Shown: positions 45,959 to 57,801 of the stretch, piece after piece
Layout: every line of letters starts with the position of its first letter
Position numbering within the stretch: position 1 is the first letter of the stretch
Assembly: GCA_017893485.1 (NCBI GenBank)
Contig: CM030366.1
Span: forward strand, 52,606,565-52,670,564
DNA length: 64,000 bases
Reading direction: 5' to 3'
Origin: Hemerocallis citrina
Lineage: Eukaryota > Streptophyta > Magnoliopsida > Asparagales > Asphodelaceae
Notes under the pieces: model-generated
Databases searched by the model: none
What the model saw: only the letters and a program-made list of their open reading frames with translations
Told to the model about the DNA's origin: nothing
Translations under genes and position numbers: made by a program

Positions 45959-47913
45959 ACAAAAAAAGCTATCAAGTGGCTCTCCTTCAATCCCCCAAAA
46001 ATCAAAGGCCCAAATCTAACCTCACAAAACACATTCCCCCCCCTTCCCCCCCCCCCGCCCCACAAAAAAAAGTCCCCGCCCCCAAACTCAAATTCAAATC
46101 CCCCTCCACCGAAAATAACTCCTTTATTTATTTAATTATTTCTCTGTCTCACTGTCTCTATCTCTCTCTCTCTCACATTCAAAAATTTAAGGAAATAAAA
46201 ATTTTTAAAATAAAAAAATTTATAAAAAAATTAAAACTTAAAAAAAATATAATTTTTTCCACATATTTTAAAAAAAATAATTTAAAAAATTTAAAATTTT
46301 TAAAATTAAATTTTTTAAAAAAATTTAAAATTTTTAAAATGAAATTTTTTAAAAAAATTTAAAATTTTTAAAATTAAATTTTTAAAAAAACTTTACAAAT
46401 TTTAAAAATTTAAAAATAATTCAAAAAAATCAAAAACTTATAAAAATTTTAAAAATAAACTTTAAAAATAGACTTTAAAAATAGACATATAAAAAGTAAA
46501 TTTTTTTAAAACAAATTAATTTTTTTTAATTTTAGAATTTAACAAAATTTTTAAAATCAAAAAATTTTAACATTTTTAAAATTTTAAATTTTAAATTTTT
46601 AAAAACTTAAAGTTTAAAATTTTAAATTTTAATAATTTTGAAATTTAAAATTTTAAAAATTTGAAAATATTGAAATTTTGAAATTCTGAAAATCTCAAAT
46701 CAAATCCAAATCCAAATCCAATGTCGAACCCCAATTAAGAGGTCGTTGCCGATATTTGATCCGCTGCTGATTCCGTATCGGTGGCTCCCCTCCACCAAAT
46801 CGAGCACAAATATCAATTGACTCCATATCGGCAACTTCCCTCCACCAAATCGAGAGCCTCTATATGCGATGCAACGACTCTAATTTCATATCATTAACCG
46901 AATTCTCATTCTAATTTTTAATTTTGTGTGTGCAGGGGATTACTCAGTTTTTTGCTGACTCGAATTTTGTGTGTGCATGAAATCTAAGTTCAGAGAGGTA
47001 TGATTGTTTTATTTTTGGGTTTAAAAATTTTTAATTTGGTGATTTATTTGATGAGTTTTTTATTGGTTTTGATTTAAGGTGTACGCAAGTGAAAGATGGA
47101 TTATTTGGTTGCCTCAATTTGGGCTTCCAGACTATAGCAGGACAGGTAAGCTGACCAGCAACCTAATATAACTTGGCAAACATGCTACATTAATTTTTTT
47201 ACTACAAGAGAAAATACTATAGTAAAATGTTCCCTTCACTGGTTATTAGAAACCAAGGATAACATAACATATAAGAACTTTTAGTATATATTTGGATATA
47301 TATGATTGGGATGACTGGAGTTACCAGTGAAGGGTGCAAACTCTCCACTCAAGAAAGACAACTAAAGTAAATTTATTTTTATCCATTTTGATTTTTTTTT
47401 TAAAGGTGAAATAGGGAGACAAAGTGGAGCTAAAAGAAATGATTAGCTTGGTTTAGAGTTTTGAGAACTTCATGTATTTCATTTTGGTTGAAATAATAAT
47501 ACGAGATATTTCAATTGCAAACTGAGTCTCAGACAAACAAATATTTAGATTATTGGTATTGTAGATACCTTCACACCTGCACTTGCGTTACCATTGTATT
47601 TAGACATGCTCATAGTGGTTCTGGGATTAGAGTACGCTCTATAAAACCTATATGATAATGTCCTTGCATAACTATTACAAGTATCTAAAAGTGATGCTGA
47701 AGTTAAAATAACTTTATGCAGTGTTTCTAACAAACTATATACATTCCAGGTAAGTTCAAGCTAATGATCAAGAAGGCAATGGTTGAGCTTAAAGGTAGAT
47801 ATACTGCTTCCTCATATAATATGTTCGCTACTTCAATTAATTTGCTGGACCTCATCAAACCAGGTGCGCCATTTTGAAGACGTGCCGTAGGCACGTGTCA
47901 ATGGACAAACCTA

Positions 47914-47914
<1 letters not shown>
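45921..47914 (+). mobile_element. Helitron B with captured exon-like pieces
   Basis: After a (TA)n run the sequence AAACACAAAAAAAGCTATCA and AGTGGCTCTC matches the start of Helitron A. It ends with the same 7-bp stem ACGTGCC / GGCACGT (47880-47896) and CTAG (47911-47914), again 14 nt apart, followed by T. The exact 5' TC is obscured by the TA repeat; 45921 is my best estimate. The interior has a long T/A low-complexity stretch (46190-46700) and two exon-like pieces with splice signals (47079-47145 and 47750-47877). No Rep/helicase gene is present, so it is non-autonomous. Confidence 0.83.
47750..47877 (+). pseudogene. Captured exon fragment, possibly linker-histone-like
   Basis: After TTCCAG an open frame reads GKFKLMIKKAMVELKGRYTA, then SSYNMFATSINLLDLIKPGA and stop, just 2 bp before the Helitron hairpin stem. 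The spacing MIK..A...LK.R...SS.Y resembles the globular domain of histone H1, but the match is short and could be chance. A second exon-like piece (VYASERWIIWLPQFGLPDYS, 47079-47145) lies upstream, between AAG and GTAAGC. I do not recognise that piece. Confidence 0.35.
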
Positions 47915-47945
<31 letters not shown>

Positions 47946-48182
47946 GGAGTTACGAAAAAAAATAAACCCAACATAATCATGGTCCAACCCGCGACACGAC
48001 CCAACCCGACCCGAATTGAGTTCAATCCGTACCGGTTCGCGGGTCGACCAGGTCAAGTTTTGAACTTCTCAACACCGCCCGGACCGGTTAATGCCCCAAC
48101 CCGACCCGAGCCCGCTCGAAACCTGGGCAAACCCAGGCAGATTGGGCCCAGCCCGACCGGATTGACCCGAACACCAACTCTA
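47915..48182 (+). other. hAT right subterminal and terminal region
   Basis: A (TA)n run is followed by repeated ACCCGACCC / CCCGACCCG words in direct and inverted form and the ending CACCAACTCTA. Subterminal repeats of this type bind hAT transposase in Ac-like elements. The next 8 bases (CATATAAT, 48183-48190) would be the target duplicate, but no left partner was found. Confidence 0.6.
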
Positions 48183-48551
48183 CATATAATTGTGTGAATA
48201 TTTATTTGTTTCTAAAATATGCGTTTCCTGAAGCCATCTTATTCTTTTGGTAAAAGGTAGTTTTAAGGTTGTCTTGCATATGAATAGACAACCCAATGAA
48301 TATTTAGGGATTACCAGATAAAATGTATTTAAGAAGCCGCACATCTACAGCAGCATTTAATGTCTAGAGAATTGCGAGGTTCGCAATACATTTTGGTTCG
48401 TGGTATAGATACAAAATTGCAATACCCTACCCAAAATGATATACAGTACAGAGGAAGTAGGATGAGTTTGGACACTCATTTGAGGAACAGGGAGATAAAG
48501 ACAATGATAGAAAACTCAAGTATAAATAATATTTGAATTGCCGAAACATAC
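48183..48551. other. Unassigned DNA between hAT and LINE fragment
   Basis: I see no gene or clear repeat here. It is the only stretch with no sign of belonging to an LTR element, and may be older flanking sequence. Confidence 0.4.
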
Positions 48552-48835
48552 TACTACTACAACAACAACAACAACAATAACAAAGCCTTTTCCTAACTAG
48601 TTTGGGTCGGCTACATGAATCTTGGTTTTCCATTCTGCTCGATTTAGCTCAATATCTTTCGTAAGGTCACAATCAATCATATCTTTTTTTACTGTTTCCA
48701 CCCAAGTTAGTTTAGGTCTTCCTTTACCCCTAACTCTACCCTCAATACTTATCAAATCACTCTTTCTAACGGGGCACTACTAGGTCTACGTGTGAGATGT
48801 CCAAATCACCTGAGGCAATTCTTTCTTAACTTATC
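48552..48835 (-). pseudogene. LINE (RTE-like) 3' fragment
   Basis: On the minus strand a C-terminal end reads FGHLTRRPSSAPLER, then (after a frameshift) RKSDLISIEGRVRGKGRPKL, TWVETVKKDMIDCDLTKDIE and LNRAEWKTKIHVADPN-stop. The GRGRPK..W...V..D and EW...IHVADP pattern is common at the end of plant non-LTR RT proteins. It is followed by TTAGGAAAAGGCTTTG and a (TTG)n tail. Only the end of the protein is present, as expected for a 5'-truncated copy made by target-primed reverse transcription. Confidence 0.83.
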
Positions 48836-49366
48836 TTGAATTGACGAAATATAATAATACTAATTAAATAAAACTGTGAGAACTTGAGAAGAGTATGACG
48901 AGAAGTTGATAAAATATTAAATACAGATTTTAATTTATATCTGGATTGCTAGTGGAAGAGATCTGAAATGCAAACCCACCAGAGATTGGGGGGGGCGGGG
49001 GGATCCTTTATTTTATATTTCAGTACCTAAATTATCATTCGCACTTCTCTCTTCCATATAAACAAATTTTTCGTTAATATTTATATATGTTCTGCATCTT
49101 AACAGTGTATTATCTTCTTGATTAATATTTTAAGCTAACATTACTTTTCACTAGTTTTTGTCATATTATATTTCATTTCTATTTTTATCATGCATCTATT
49201 TTACACAACATTTCTTTAATGTCCGAATTCGTAGCCGTATTTGATACACCGCATTGATTTGCATCCGTGTTCAAAATTTGCGGATATGAATGCGATTCTT
49301 TTTTTTCTCGATCTATACCTGTATCCGAGTTTGACTGTGTCCAAACTGTCTGTGTTAATGAAATAC
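48836..49366. other. Unassigned AT-rich DNA
   Basis: I see no gene here. There is a G-rich run (GGGGGGCGGGGGG, 48988-49000) and otherwise AT-rich sequence up to the start of LTR D. Confidence 0.45.
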
Positions 49367-51904
49367 TGTAACACATGTTTCCTGTATTTGTATTTTTTTG
49401 GTGTATTTCATTTCAGTGTACTCTATTTATCAATTCAAAATCCTGTATTTTGTTTCCAGTTCTAATAAAAGTCATTTCTTTCGTTTCGACTCAATTTTGT
49501 GCCCAATTTGTTTTACTTGCATCTTTCCTATCAGCTGAAATTTGCTACTCTTCTTGGGAATTTAACTGATTCATCTCATCAAATTCATATACCCTAATTA
49601 TAGTGATTTTTTGACTCAATCTCCTTTTGGATCCAACTAAAACCCACTATCCAATAACCCAAAACCTGCAACCCTACTATATAATACCCAAATCACTCTA
49701 ACCCTAACCCTAATTACCCCCCTCCCCCCCACCCCAGCTGCACTGTTTAACCCCCCCCCTATACAGCCGCCCTATACTATTCATCATCCCCTACCTCCCG
49801 CCTCTTCATCTCCCTTCGCCGCCCTTCGACCCCAGCCTCGTCATCATATCCTCATCATCCTCATCCCCGCACCCCGCACCCTCGGTCGAACACATCAACT
49901 TCATAATCTTCACTCCCAAACCCACCACTTTGTTGACCACCGAAACCATTACCCATCGCCCTGGTACTTCATCCTTGTCATCATCCCCCACCACTACACC
50001 CCCTCGTTGCATCGCCATTTTCGAACCCACTAGCTTTCGCCGTCGCCTCACCCACATCGCTCCTCTGTTTCCCCTCCAAAATAGAACTCCAACCACCCAT
50101 CATCGCCGTCGTCGCCCTTCGTTGACTGCTCCCCAGTAGAGGTCCTCGATGCTGCTACCGCTACGCTACCGTAGCCATAGTCAGAACTTCTCCGCACCAT
50201 TGCCGCTGTGTGATCGAGAAAGAGCAAGTTTGAATATTGACCATCCGATCTCATCACGATCGTTGCCATCATCAATCAGATCAGATCTTGGCCTCTCGAT
50301 CTCTTCGCGATTCGGATCATCATCTTTCTTATCAGATCATCATTAGCATCATCAGAGCGTTCCTGGACCGTCCGATCTTATCAAGATTCAGATCTTCATC
50401 AATCAGATTAGATCAGAGCAATCTCAGTCGTCGATCTTTCTCGATCTTGATCGTTATCAAGATCCGCACCGGTCAACGTCCTCATCAATCAAGGTAAGTA
50501 TCTTCTTGTACAATTCATTGTTCTAGTACAAGCTTTTATTTGAAAATACCGCAAGTAGATTGTAGTTGTGACTCCCCTTTGGCTTATCATTTGATGATCT
50601 CATTTTACTTGTTGCTGTCCTTATTAATTCTATCATCACAAGAGTCACAATCTTTCGTTGATATATATTCGTTTCACAACTAGTTAGATCTATTTTATCA
50701 TCTAATTATTTGAACACATGAAATTAAAAATTATCTTGACTTGTAGATGTATGTTGTATGATGTATATGTTGATTTTACTTCTTTTTAGTTGAGAAATAA
50801 ATATGACTTGCTGATTTGATATCTATTACATCCTGATTTATATCACACACTAATTTAGACTCATAATAGTTATTAATCATGCCACTTTTAAATACAAGAA
50901 ACCACTTTTGTTGTTGTTCCTATTTTTACTTGCTGTTTCGACCCTGATGATATCAGAATCTGCACTTGAGTTCTAAACATAAAATTTAGCCCCAGATGTC
51001 TAGTTTACTACCTTTTTAACGGAATTGAATTTTGAGTTATGGTTTGTGAATTATCACTATTTTGGTATTGTTGTGTCTAAAATTTGCGATTTATGAATTT
51101 GCTACGTCGCTTTGTTTTACAATTAAATTAACTATGCTACCTGTAAGATAATGATTTGAAATTTTGCATGCTGATACTAGACACAGTAGAGGATCTTGCC
51201 AAATTTTTCTGGAATTAATTAATGAAGTTTCAGACCTGTTTCATATTTATAAACACAATTTTACAAATTCTAGCTGAACAGGAATATTGTGTAGTTTGCT
51301 GTTTTGACACCTGTTGCTATAACTTTTATGTATCTTGTTTATATGCCCTGGATTCAGAAAAAAGTCTTGTTTTAGATTTTCTGACGGATCCATATTTGCA
51401 TTCCAGTAGCAATGGAAATATCACTTTTGGTGCAGCAACATCATGCTCTCTAGAATTGGAATTCTCGTCGTTCTTGATAATTTTAAATTGTTTAAACCCT
51501 CGAATGTACTTTCTACCTACCTTAAACTTGTTCTCTGTTCCAGATCATGTTTACTTGCCCCTTTTTGCACACCTTCATGCTTATTTTGATAATAATAATA
51601 AATAATAAGCCGGGGATAAGGGAAAGACCTTAGTAGTGACAATATAGGTAAGTGTACTCGGAAGGGGGCCCGTGTTTTCCATTACTTGGTTCAAGAACTT
51701 GTTGTATCTTTAGTGTATTCATGAATCCATTACTTGGTTCAAGAACTTGTTGTATCTTTAGTGTATTCATGAATCCATTACTTGGTTCATGAACTTGTTG
51801 TATCTTTAGTGCATTCATGAACCGATGGCTTGGTTCATGAACTTGTTATAGAGTTAGTGCATTCACAAACTGGAACTTGGTTCGTGAACTTGTTAAATTA
51901 TTTT
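49367..51904 (+). mobile_element. LTR D, cut by element 5
   Basis: It opens TGTAACACATG and follows the same plan as LTR B: TATA near 49679, telobox 49698-49713, C-rich leader with poly-C runs, GATC-rich stretch (50220-50470), a GT donor AAG|GTAAGTATC (50493/50494) and the left arm of the conserved inverted repeat (51626-51661). The right half, including the acceptor, is missing because element 5 is inserted at 51905; it should resume beyond the window. It is closely related to LTR B. Confidence 0.83.
51678..51904. repeat. 48-bp tandem repeat in LTR D
   Basis: Four full units and a partial fifth begin TCCATTACTTGGTTCA and contain GAACTTGTTGTATC and GTGTATTCATGAA. The first two units are identical, later ones diverge. 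The array occupies the loop position of the conserved inverted repeat and is cut by element 5. Confidence 0.9.
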
Positions 51905-54900
51905 TGTCACGCCCCGCTTCCCAAAAATACGGAATGCAAGCACGTGACATGGCCCAGCGAATGACTTGCGTCATTCACAAGCTATCATTGATTCAACTCA
52001 ACAATATAAAACAGGAAGTAATACAACCACGTATGCATTAAAGGAGTAATCACATGAATAACAATACTTAGAATTTAAGCATAAAATAACTAATATAATA
52101 ACAATCCAATATCTGGAATCAACAAAACAATATTCGGGTCAAAAGCCCAAAATACATACAAAACAACATTGTTCAATTATTAAAGTTCTCAAAATGAATC
52201 AATAATTATTTAAGCGGCACAACAAAATAATGCTTTCACCATTGTCACTCTCCTAGTCCATCAAGCGATTCTCCTTGATTACCTGTAAGTTGTTCACCTA
52301 AAAGAGAGGAAAATATGTCCTTAGAGCAAGTCGTGGACAGAAAGTAGAGAAACAGAGAAACAATGACATTTACGGTATAACAATAAATTCAATAAACAAT
52401 AGAGTCGACGGCAATGAACAATGGCAAAATGGTAACATTGCAATGTGCAATAACGATAATTTATAACAATAACAATAAATGATAACAATAACGGTAAACA
52501 ATAACGATAACACTGTTCAATAATGATGACAATATGCAATGACGATGCGATAAAAATCTTAGGTCTATTATTCATTTTTATACTAACTAATGCACGTAGT
52601 ACTGCATCCCATACTACAGGTTCGATGCATACAATCAATTTTGTTTAGATTAAGGTGTTAGATTCTATAGGTCACTTACTCGGTACGATAACAATAACAA
52701 TAACTATAACAATAGTAATTTCTTTCACAATAACGATAACAATAGTCGGCACAATAATCCTAAAGCAATACACGATGAATTGGGATATTTTGGTCAGTAA
52801 TCCAACAATAAATCGATAGCACTAACCGACACAATATTTTGGGAAACAATGCCCACATTCTCGAGTACAGTCACTATATTATTAACTACCCTAGTCAACC
52901 CTTAACCCTGGCTTGATTAACCTTCTTTATTCAGTCAACATGCAATACTAATACAAAATAATAGGGATAGAAATATCAAGGGGAAATGATAATGTGATTA
53001 ATAAGGGACACTAGAATAATGATAACACAACCCTAACCCTAAGATCATGCAATGTACTCTATACAATCAAATACACCAAATCCAACATTATAGATTCAAT
53101 TATATATTATTAAACATAGAAACCCAATTCTGGACAGTAGTAGGTTGCTGTACCAAATCAGAATTTCAGTTGCTATATTATAGAAAATGTGGATCCTTCA
53201 AAAGTTCTAGAAACTAGACTCCTGCCCGGTTCCAACACATATTTGAAGTCCAAATTCCGACAATAGTAGCTAGGTGAATTTCAGTGTTCTATCTAGGTTA
53301 CCGTTTCTGGCTGGTTATCAGTATTAACTAGTTTCAGTTGTAACAGTAGTAAATATTCATTGTAAAAATTAGTAAAAATAATTTTTATTACCCTAAGCAT
53401 GTCAACCATCAATCTGAAAATTATCATGGTAATATTTGATCATTAGTTCACCTAATTCACCAGCTTAATATGGTATGTGCATAAATCTGAAAATGCAGCG
53501 CAGCAGCAGCAGTAAATTTGTCATAACTCATGCAATATAAGTCGGAATTCGAAAATTCTGGATGTTCTGGAAATGAGAAACATGGGGCTACATTTCATAT
53601 TCAGAAAGTTATTGATTTTGATGGCACTATCTAGGCCAAAACAACATGACAATGTTCAGGTTGGTAATAAATTTTAAGGTTTCAACTTGTTCTTCATGAA
53701 TAAGAATATTAAAATGTTATGAACGATGAGTTAGGAGTTAATAATTATAATTCACAGTAAGTTACGTCTATGTGAACATGGTACTATGATGTATAATGTC
53801 CATAATAATACTAATCACAATCAACTAATACACCATCATCAATCATACGAACAATCAACACTAGTATACACTCTACAATAGTTGTGTAACGTCATGACAT
53901 AAAATACAATAATAATTCCTATTACTATATTCAATAATTAACTACATGAATGCATGCAAGATCTCTATACATTTGAGGTAAAAGACGGCACGAAGTCAAG
54001 ACTACTACTTGGATTCGCTCGCGTAAATCCGTAGCATCCTAACAATAGATAACAATAACAGATATACGATAATCAATATAGATCTACTTGCGGGATTCAA
54101 TAAACAATCTCAAATACGATACAATATAATTCGAGAGTGAGATGACTTGCCTTTAGGACGACGTTAGATCCGATATAGGGAATAACGGGATTAGGATCCC
54201 GGGCAACAAATCAAGACACGAAGCACTAACACGTGCGAGCCACGTACAAGACTCCAAAACAGCAAAGCACCAACACCGGATCAACCCAAACACGAAACAC
54301 CGATCCCCGATCTCCTACTCCACAACAGCAAACACACAACGACCCAATCCCTCACACAAAACAGCACACACCCAAAAATTCCAACCCAGCAAACAGCCAC
54401 CTTTCCCGCCCTTATTCACCACAGCGACAGAGGGAGAGAAAGATGGCGGAAGGCGACGGTGGCACTAGGCATTGACGACGACACCCACGGCGATGGCGGT
54501 GAGGACTGGCGACGACGATGCTGCAGTCAGGAAGTGACGTAGCGATGGGACTCGATGGCTCGAGCGATTCCCTATTTCGCGCCAAAACAGGGGAGGCAAT
54601 TACTGTGGGCGCTCGAGCATTAGACGATGACGACAATGGGGCTAGGGGTCTGCAGTGGTTGTAGGGTGAATGGAGAGGCGAAGACGGCGGCGAAGAAGCG
54701 GATGAGCTCGAGTTCTTGGCAATGGTGATGGGTTCGACAATGGTGATAGAGGTTGAATACGAGGTGGGGGAGCTGCGGTGGCTTGGGTTTTGGCAGACGA
54801 GGAAGACGATGAGGGGGATGCGATGAGGGTGGTTGTCGAGTGGCAAGGAGACACAGGGCATCGACAGCGGAGGAACAGTCGACGAGGCGACAGTGCGATG

Positions 54901-55552
54901 GGGGGCACGAGGTGGCGCAGTCGAGCGGATAGCTCGAGCGGGACGGTGGTCGGTTGCAGGCGATGTGGGGAAGATGAAGAGGTTTTCTGTTGGGTTTTGT
55001 ACAGGAGAGAGGGGAGGGGTATAACAGTAGGGACGCTGATGATAGGAGGTAATAGGTTAGGGTTAGGGAGGGTTATTATAATATAATAATGGTATTATAA
55101 TAAGCACAATAATGGGGAGGATTGTAGGCTGATTGTTAGGGATTCAAAATGGGGGGTGGGGGGGGGGGGGGGGTTAGAGGATAATACGGTTAGGAGTGAT
55201 TTTTGGAGATTGGTTGTTGGTGGACATATGGGGTGGTTTTGGGTTTGTGGGTCTGTGGGTCAAGATCCAATAGGAGGTGGGTTATAGAGTTTTGGGTACA
55301 ATGTGGGTCAAATAGAAGGACAATTCTCCACCCAACAAGACCAAAGTCCATTTCATGAAATAAATTTTAAATTAGGAAAAGTAGAAGTAAGATTGAAATA
55401 ATCAAATCGAGATCAAGGATAAATCATGAATAATATTAGAGTTGATATCATTCGATACAATAATGAAACAAAAAGAAATGTTGTAGAATTACAAAAGAGA
55501 TTACAATGGGGATCAAATGATAAATAGGGGAAAAATGAAAATGGGAGTTACA
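51905..55552 (-). mobile_element. 3' LTR of element 5 (LTR E)
   Basis: The 3648 bp LTR opens TGTAACTCCC and ends GCGGGGCGTGACA on the minus strand. It has a telobox-like run (55055-55069), a GC-rich leader (54200-55000), a CGGGATCC/ATCCCG hairpin (about 54187-54203), a donor CTAAAG|GCAAGT (54150), an inverted repeat (about 52660-52905) and an acceptor TTTTAG (52298). AACAATAACGATAA words fill the loop and flanks. Overlapping GC-rich frames at 54412-55086 are leader sequence, not recognised genes. Confidence 0.93.
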
Positions 55553-55567
55553 ATCCTACCCACCTTA
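55553..55567 (-). other. Polypurine tract of element 5
   Basis: TAAGGTGGGTAGGAT on the minus strand lies directly before the 3' LTR and is nearly the same as in element 2. Confidence 0.8.
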
Positions 55568-55594
55568 CAATAAAATTTCATTCTCGAAATTTAT

Positions 55595-57100
55595 TCAAGT
55601 GGCAATAGGATAACTCCGAAGAAAAAGAAAAGAATCACACAAAAAGGTGGGGAACTTCTTCTTGATCTTATCCTCAAGCTCCCAAGTTGACTCACCCGGC
55701 GAGTGAGGATTCCAAGCAACCCGAACCAATTTATTGACCTTATTTTTCAAAATCTTCTACCGTCGGTCCAAGATCGAAACCAGGCAGATCTCACAGGACA
55801 AATCTGGTCGAATAGACAATTTCGAGTAGTCGATGACATGACTATCATCTCTGACATAATTTCTGAGTTGGCAGACATAAAAGAAATCATGCACTTTAGA
55901 TAGAGACGGCGGCAACGCGAGTCTATAGGCTACCTTGCCTACTCGCTTCACAACATTAAATGGCTTAATGAATCTAGGGCTTAGCTTGCCCCCGCCTCCA
56001 AACCGGATAACTCCCTTCCATGGTAATACTTTGAGAAACATATGATCACCCACTTCGAACTCTAATGGTCTCCTGTGAACATCTGCCCATTTTCTCTATC
56101 TGTCCTGAGCTGCCTGTAGGTGTTTCCTGATCTGGGCCACTGCATCAACAGTCTTCATGATCAGCTCAGGTCCCAAAAGCTTCCTCTCACCAATGTCTTC
56201 CTAGCACACTGACGATCTACACTTTCGACCATACAAGGCTTCATACGGAGCTGCCTTAAGACTTAGCTTGGTAGCTATTATTGTACGAAAACTCTACTAA
56301 GTGTAGATGATCTTCCCAAGATCCTCCAAACTGCAGAACACAGGATCTCAACCTATCTTCCAATGGCTGAATGGTCCACTCCGATTGCCCATCTGTCTGC
56401 GGATAGAACGTAGTACTGTAGTTCAGCTTGCTCCCAAGACTACCGTGAAGACTCTGCCAGAATTGCGATCGGAATCTAGTATCTTTGTCTGATACAATGC
56501 TGACAGGGACCCCATGCAATCTGAAAAACTCCTGCATGTACTTCTCTACAAGGCTCTCTGTAGACTGGCCCACTCTGAAGGGAATAAAATGGGCACTCTT
56601 CGTCAAGCGATCCACAATTACCTAGATGACATTGTGACCCTTGGGACTTCTTGGCAAGGCAGTCACAAAGTCCATGATAATGTTCTCCCATTTCCACTCC
56701 AGAATAGGAAGAGGTTGAAGAAGCCCAACACTCCTCTGATGTTCTGCCTTCACCTGCAGGCAGGTCAAACATTGCGACACATACCTCGCTACGGCTCTCT
56801 TCATACCATGCCACCAAAAGTGCAATTTCAGATCCCGATACATCTTTGTACCACCGAGATGGATAGAATACAACAAACGGTGAGCTTCTTCGAGAAACTT
56901 CTTCCTAACTTTCCCCTTCGGAACAAATAGACGTGTCCCAAAACGGAGAGATCCATCCTCATGAATAACCATGTCAATTCTCGAACCTGCTTCAACTTTA
57001 GCTCGAAACTCCTGTAGCTGCTCATCACCTAACTGTGCTTCTTTAATCTGTTCCACCAACGACGAATGCAGCTGAAGCATCAGGAAAATTTCAAAATAAA
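55595..57100 (-). pseudogene. Element 5 integrase with chromodomain
   Basis: In order there are the linker (LHSSLVEQIKEAQLGDEQLQ), the zinc segment (LLYSIHLGGTKMYRDLKLHF, CLTCLQVKAEHQRS), the core ([60 protein letters not shown]), the GPY/F module (GGGGKLSPRFIKPFNVVKRV) and a chromodomain (VRVAWNPHSPGESTWELEDK). The D, D and E residues of the core are all kept. Stops or shifts occur near 56622, 56256, 56210, 56085 and 55757. It is the most complete integrase of the window, yet it cannot be made as one protein. Confidence 0.9.
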
Positions 57101-57116
57101 CACTATCTGAAGAACC

Positions 57117-57638
57117 TAAGTAAGCGCGACAAATTGCTGCTCCATTACATTTCTGGTGACATCGGGAAAGAACTTCATGAAAAATCTCTCTCTGAAGATG
57201 GCCCAGGCGATGGGACACCCTAGCCGTTCCATCTCAGCTCGCCACTAGATGTGATCAGGTCAACAAGCTGGATGCTCACGAAATCCATGCGATCAACATA
57301 TGCTATCCGTGCTGCGATTAATAGCTGCTCAATCCTGTAATCCATTGCTCAGCTTCTAGCAAACCTTCAGTGCCCGAGAATTTGTTTGGGTGTAGCCTCA
57401 TGAAGTCCGCTACATTGCCAGGTCTCGGTGGCAGCACCCTGGCCGCAGGTACAACGGGCTCCCTGTTGGCAGCTCCTAAAGTCACCCTCATCAAATCATT
57501 ATGCTCCCACTGTATCTGCATCATTTGTTGCATCGGTAGTTCATTCCATTCATGCTGCATTTTCATCACTTGAGCAATAATGGTCTCGTTTGGCTGATCA
57601 TCCCTAGCTCGAGAGGACGAAGAACCCTTTTTAGCCAT
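57117..57638 (-). pseudogene. Element 5 gag, truncated and fused
   Basis: The frame starts MAKKGSSSSRARDDQPNETI and shows the core ADFMRLHPNKFSGTEGLLEA-EQW. A break follows near 57318, and in another frame WAIFRERFFMKFFPDVTRNV-MEQQFVALT-stop can be read (57117-57205). The zinc knuckles, protease, RT and RNase H that should follow are deleted. The next recognisable sequence is the pre-integrase linker. Compared with element 2, roughly 2.5 kb is missing. Confidence 0.85.
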
Positions 57639-57785
57639 GGCCAGAAATAAGAATCAAACAGTTAGCATCCAGATTATAAGTTGGTTATCAATTATCCATG
57701 TGATTCACGGGTTGTACATATTGTTGAGTCAAATCGGTTAAACCCAAACTAATCAGGGTCCAACCCCAAACTAGTTAGAGTCAAA

Positions 57786-57801
57786 CTTGGCTCTAATACC
57801 A
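57786..57801 (-). other. Primer-binding site of element 5
   Basis: TGGTATTAGAGCCAAG on the minus strand, 10 bp inside the 5' LTR, matches initiator Met tRNA apart from one C-to-T change in TGGTATCAGAGCC. Confidence 0.8.

Larger units (their letters stand above)
39434..48182 (+). mobile_element. hAT (Ac-like) DNA transposon, disrupted
   Basis: A plus-strand hAT transposase runs from 40177 to 45624. It is interrupted by solo LTR G (41225-44588), and a Helitron sits downstream of it (about 45921-47914). The right end (47970-48182) is full of ACCCGACCCGA words and finishes CACCAACTCTA, i.e. TAGAGTTGG on the other strand, which resembles ends of Ac-like elements. I could not find the matching left end. 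A 16-bp repeat at the copia junction (39429-39444 and 39585-39600) suggests the left end was lost in a rearrangement. Confidence 0.75.

Noticed and set aside
45893..46362. Frames of 80 and 128 codons at the start of Helitron B
   Set aside because: They run through a TA run, a poly-C tract and T/A low-complexity sequence, with no domain or homology pattern.
48540..48600. (TTG)n microsatellite as an independent repeat
   Set aside because: It directly follows the LINE stop codon and the GGCTTTG motif, so it is the LINE's own 3' tail.
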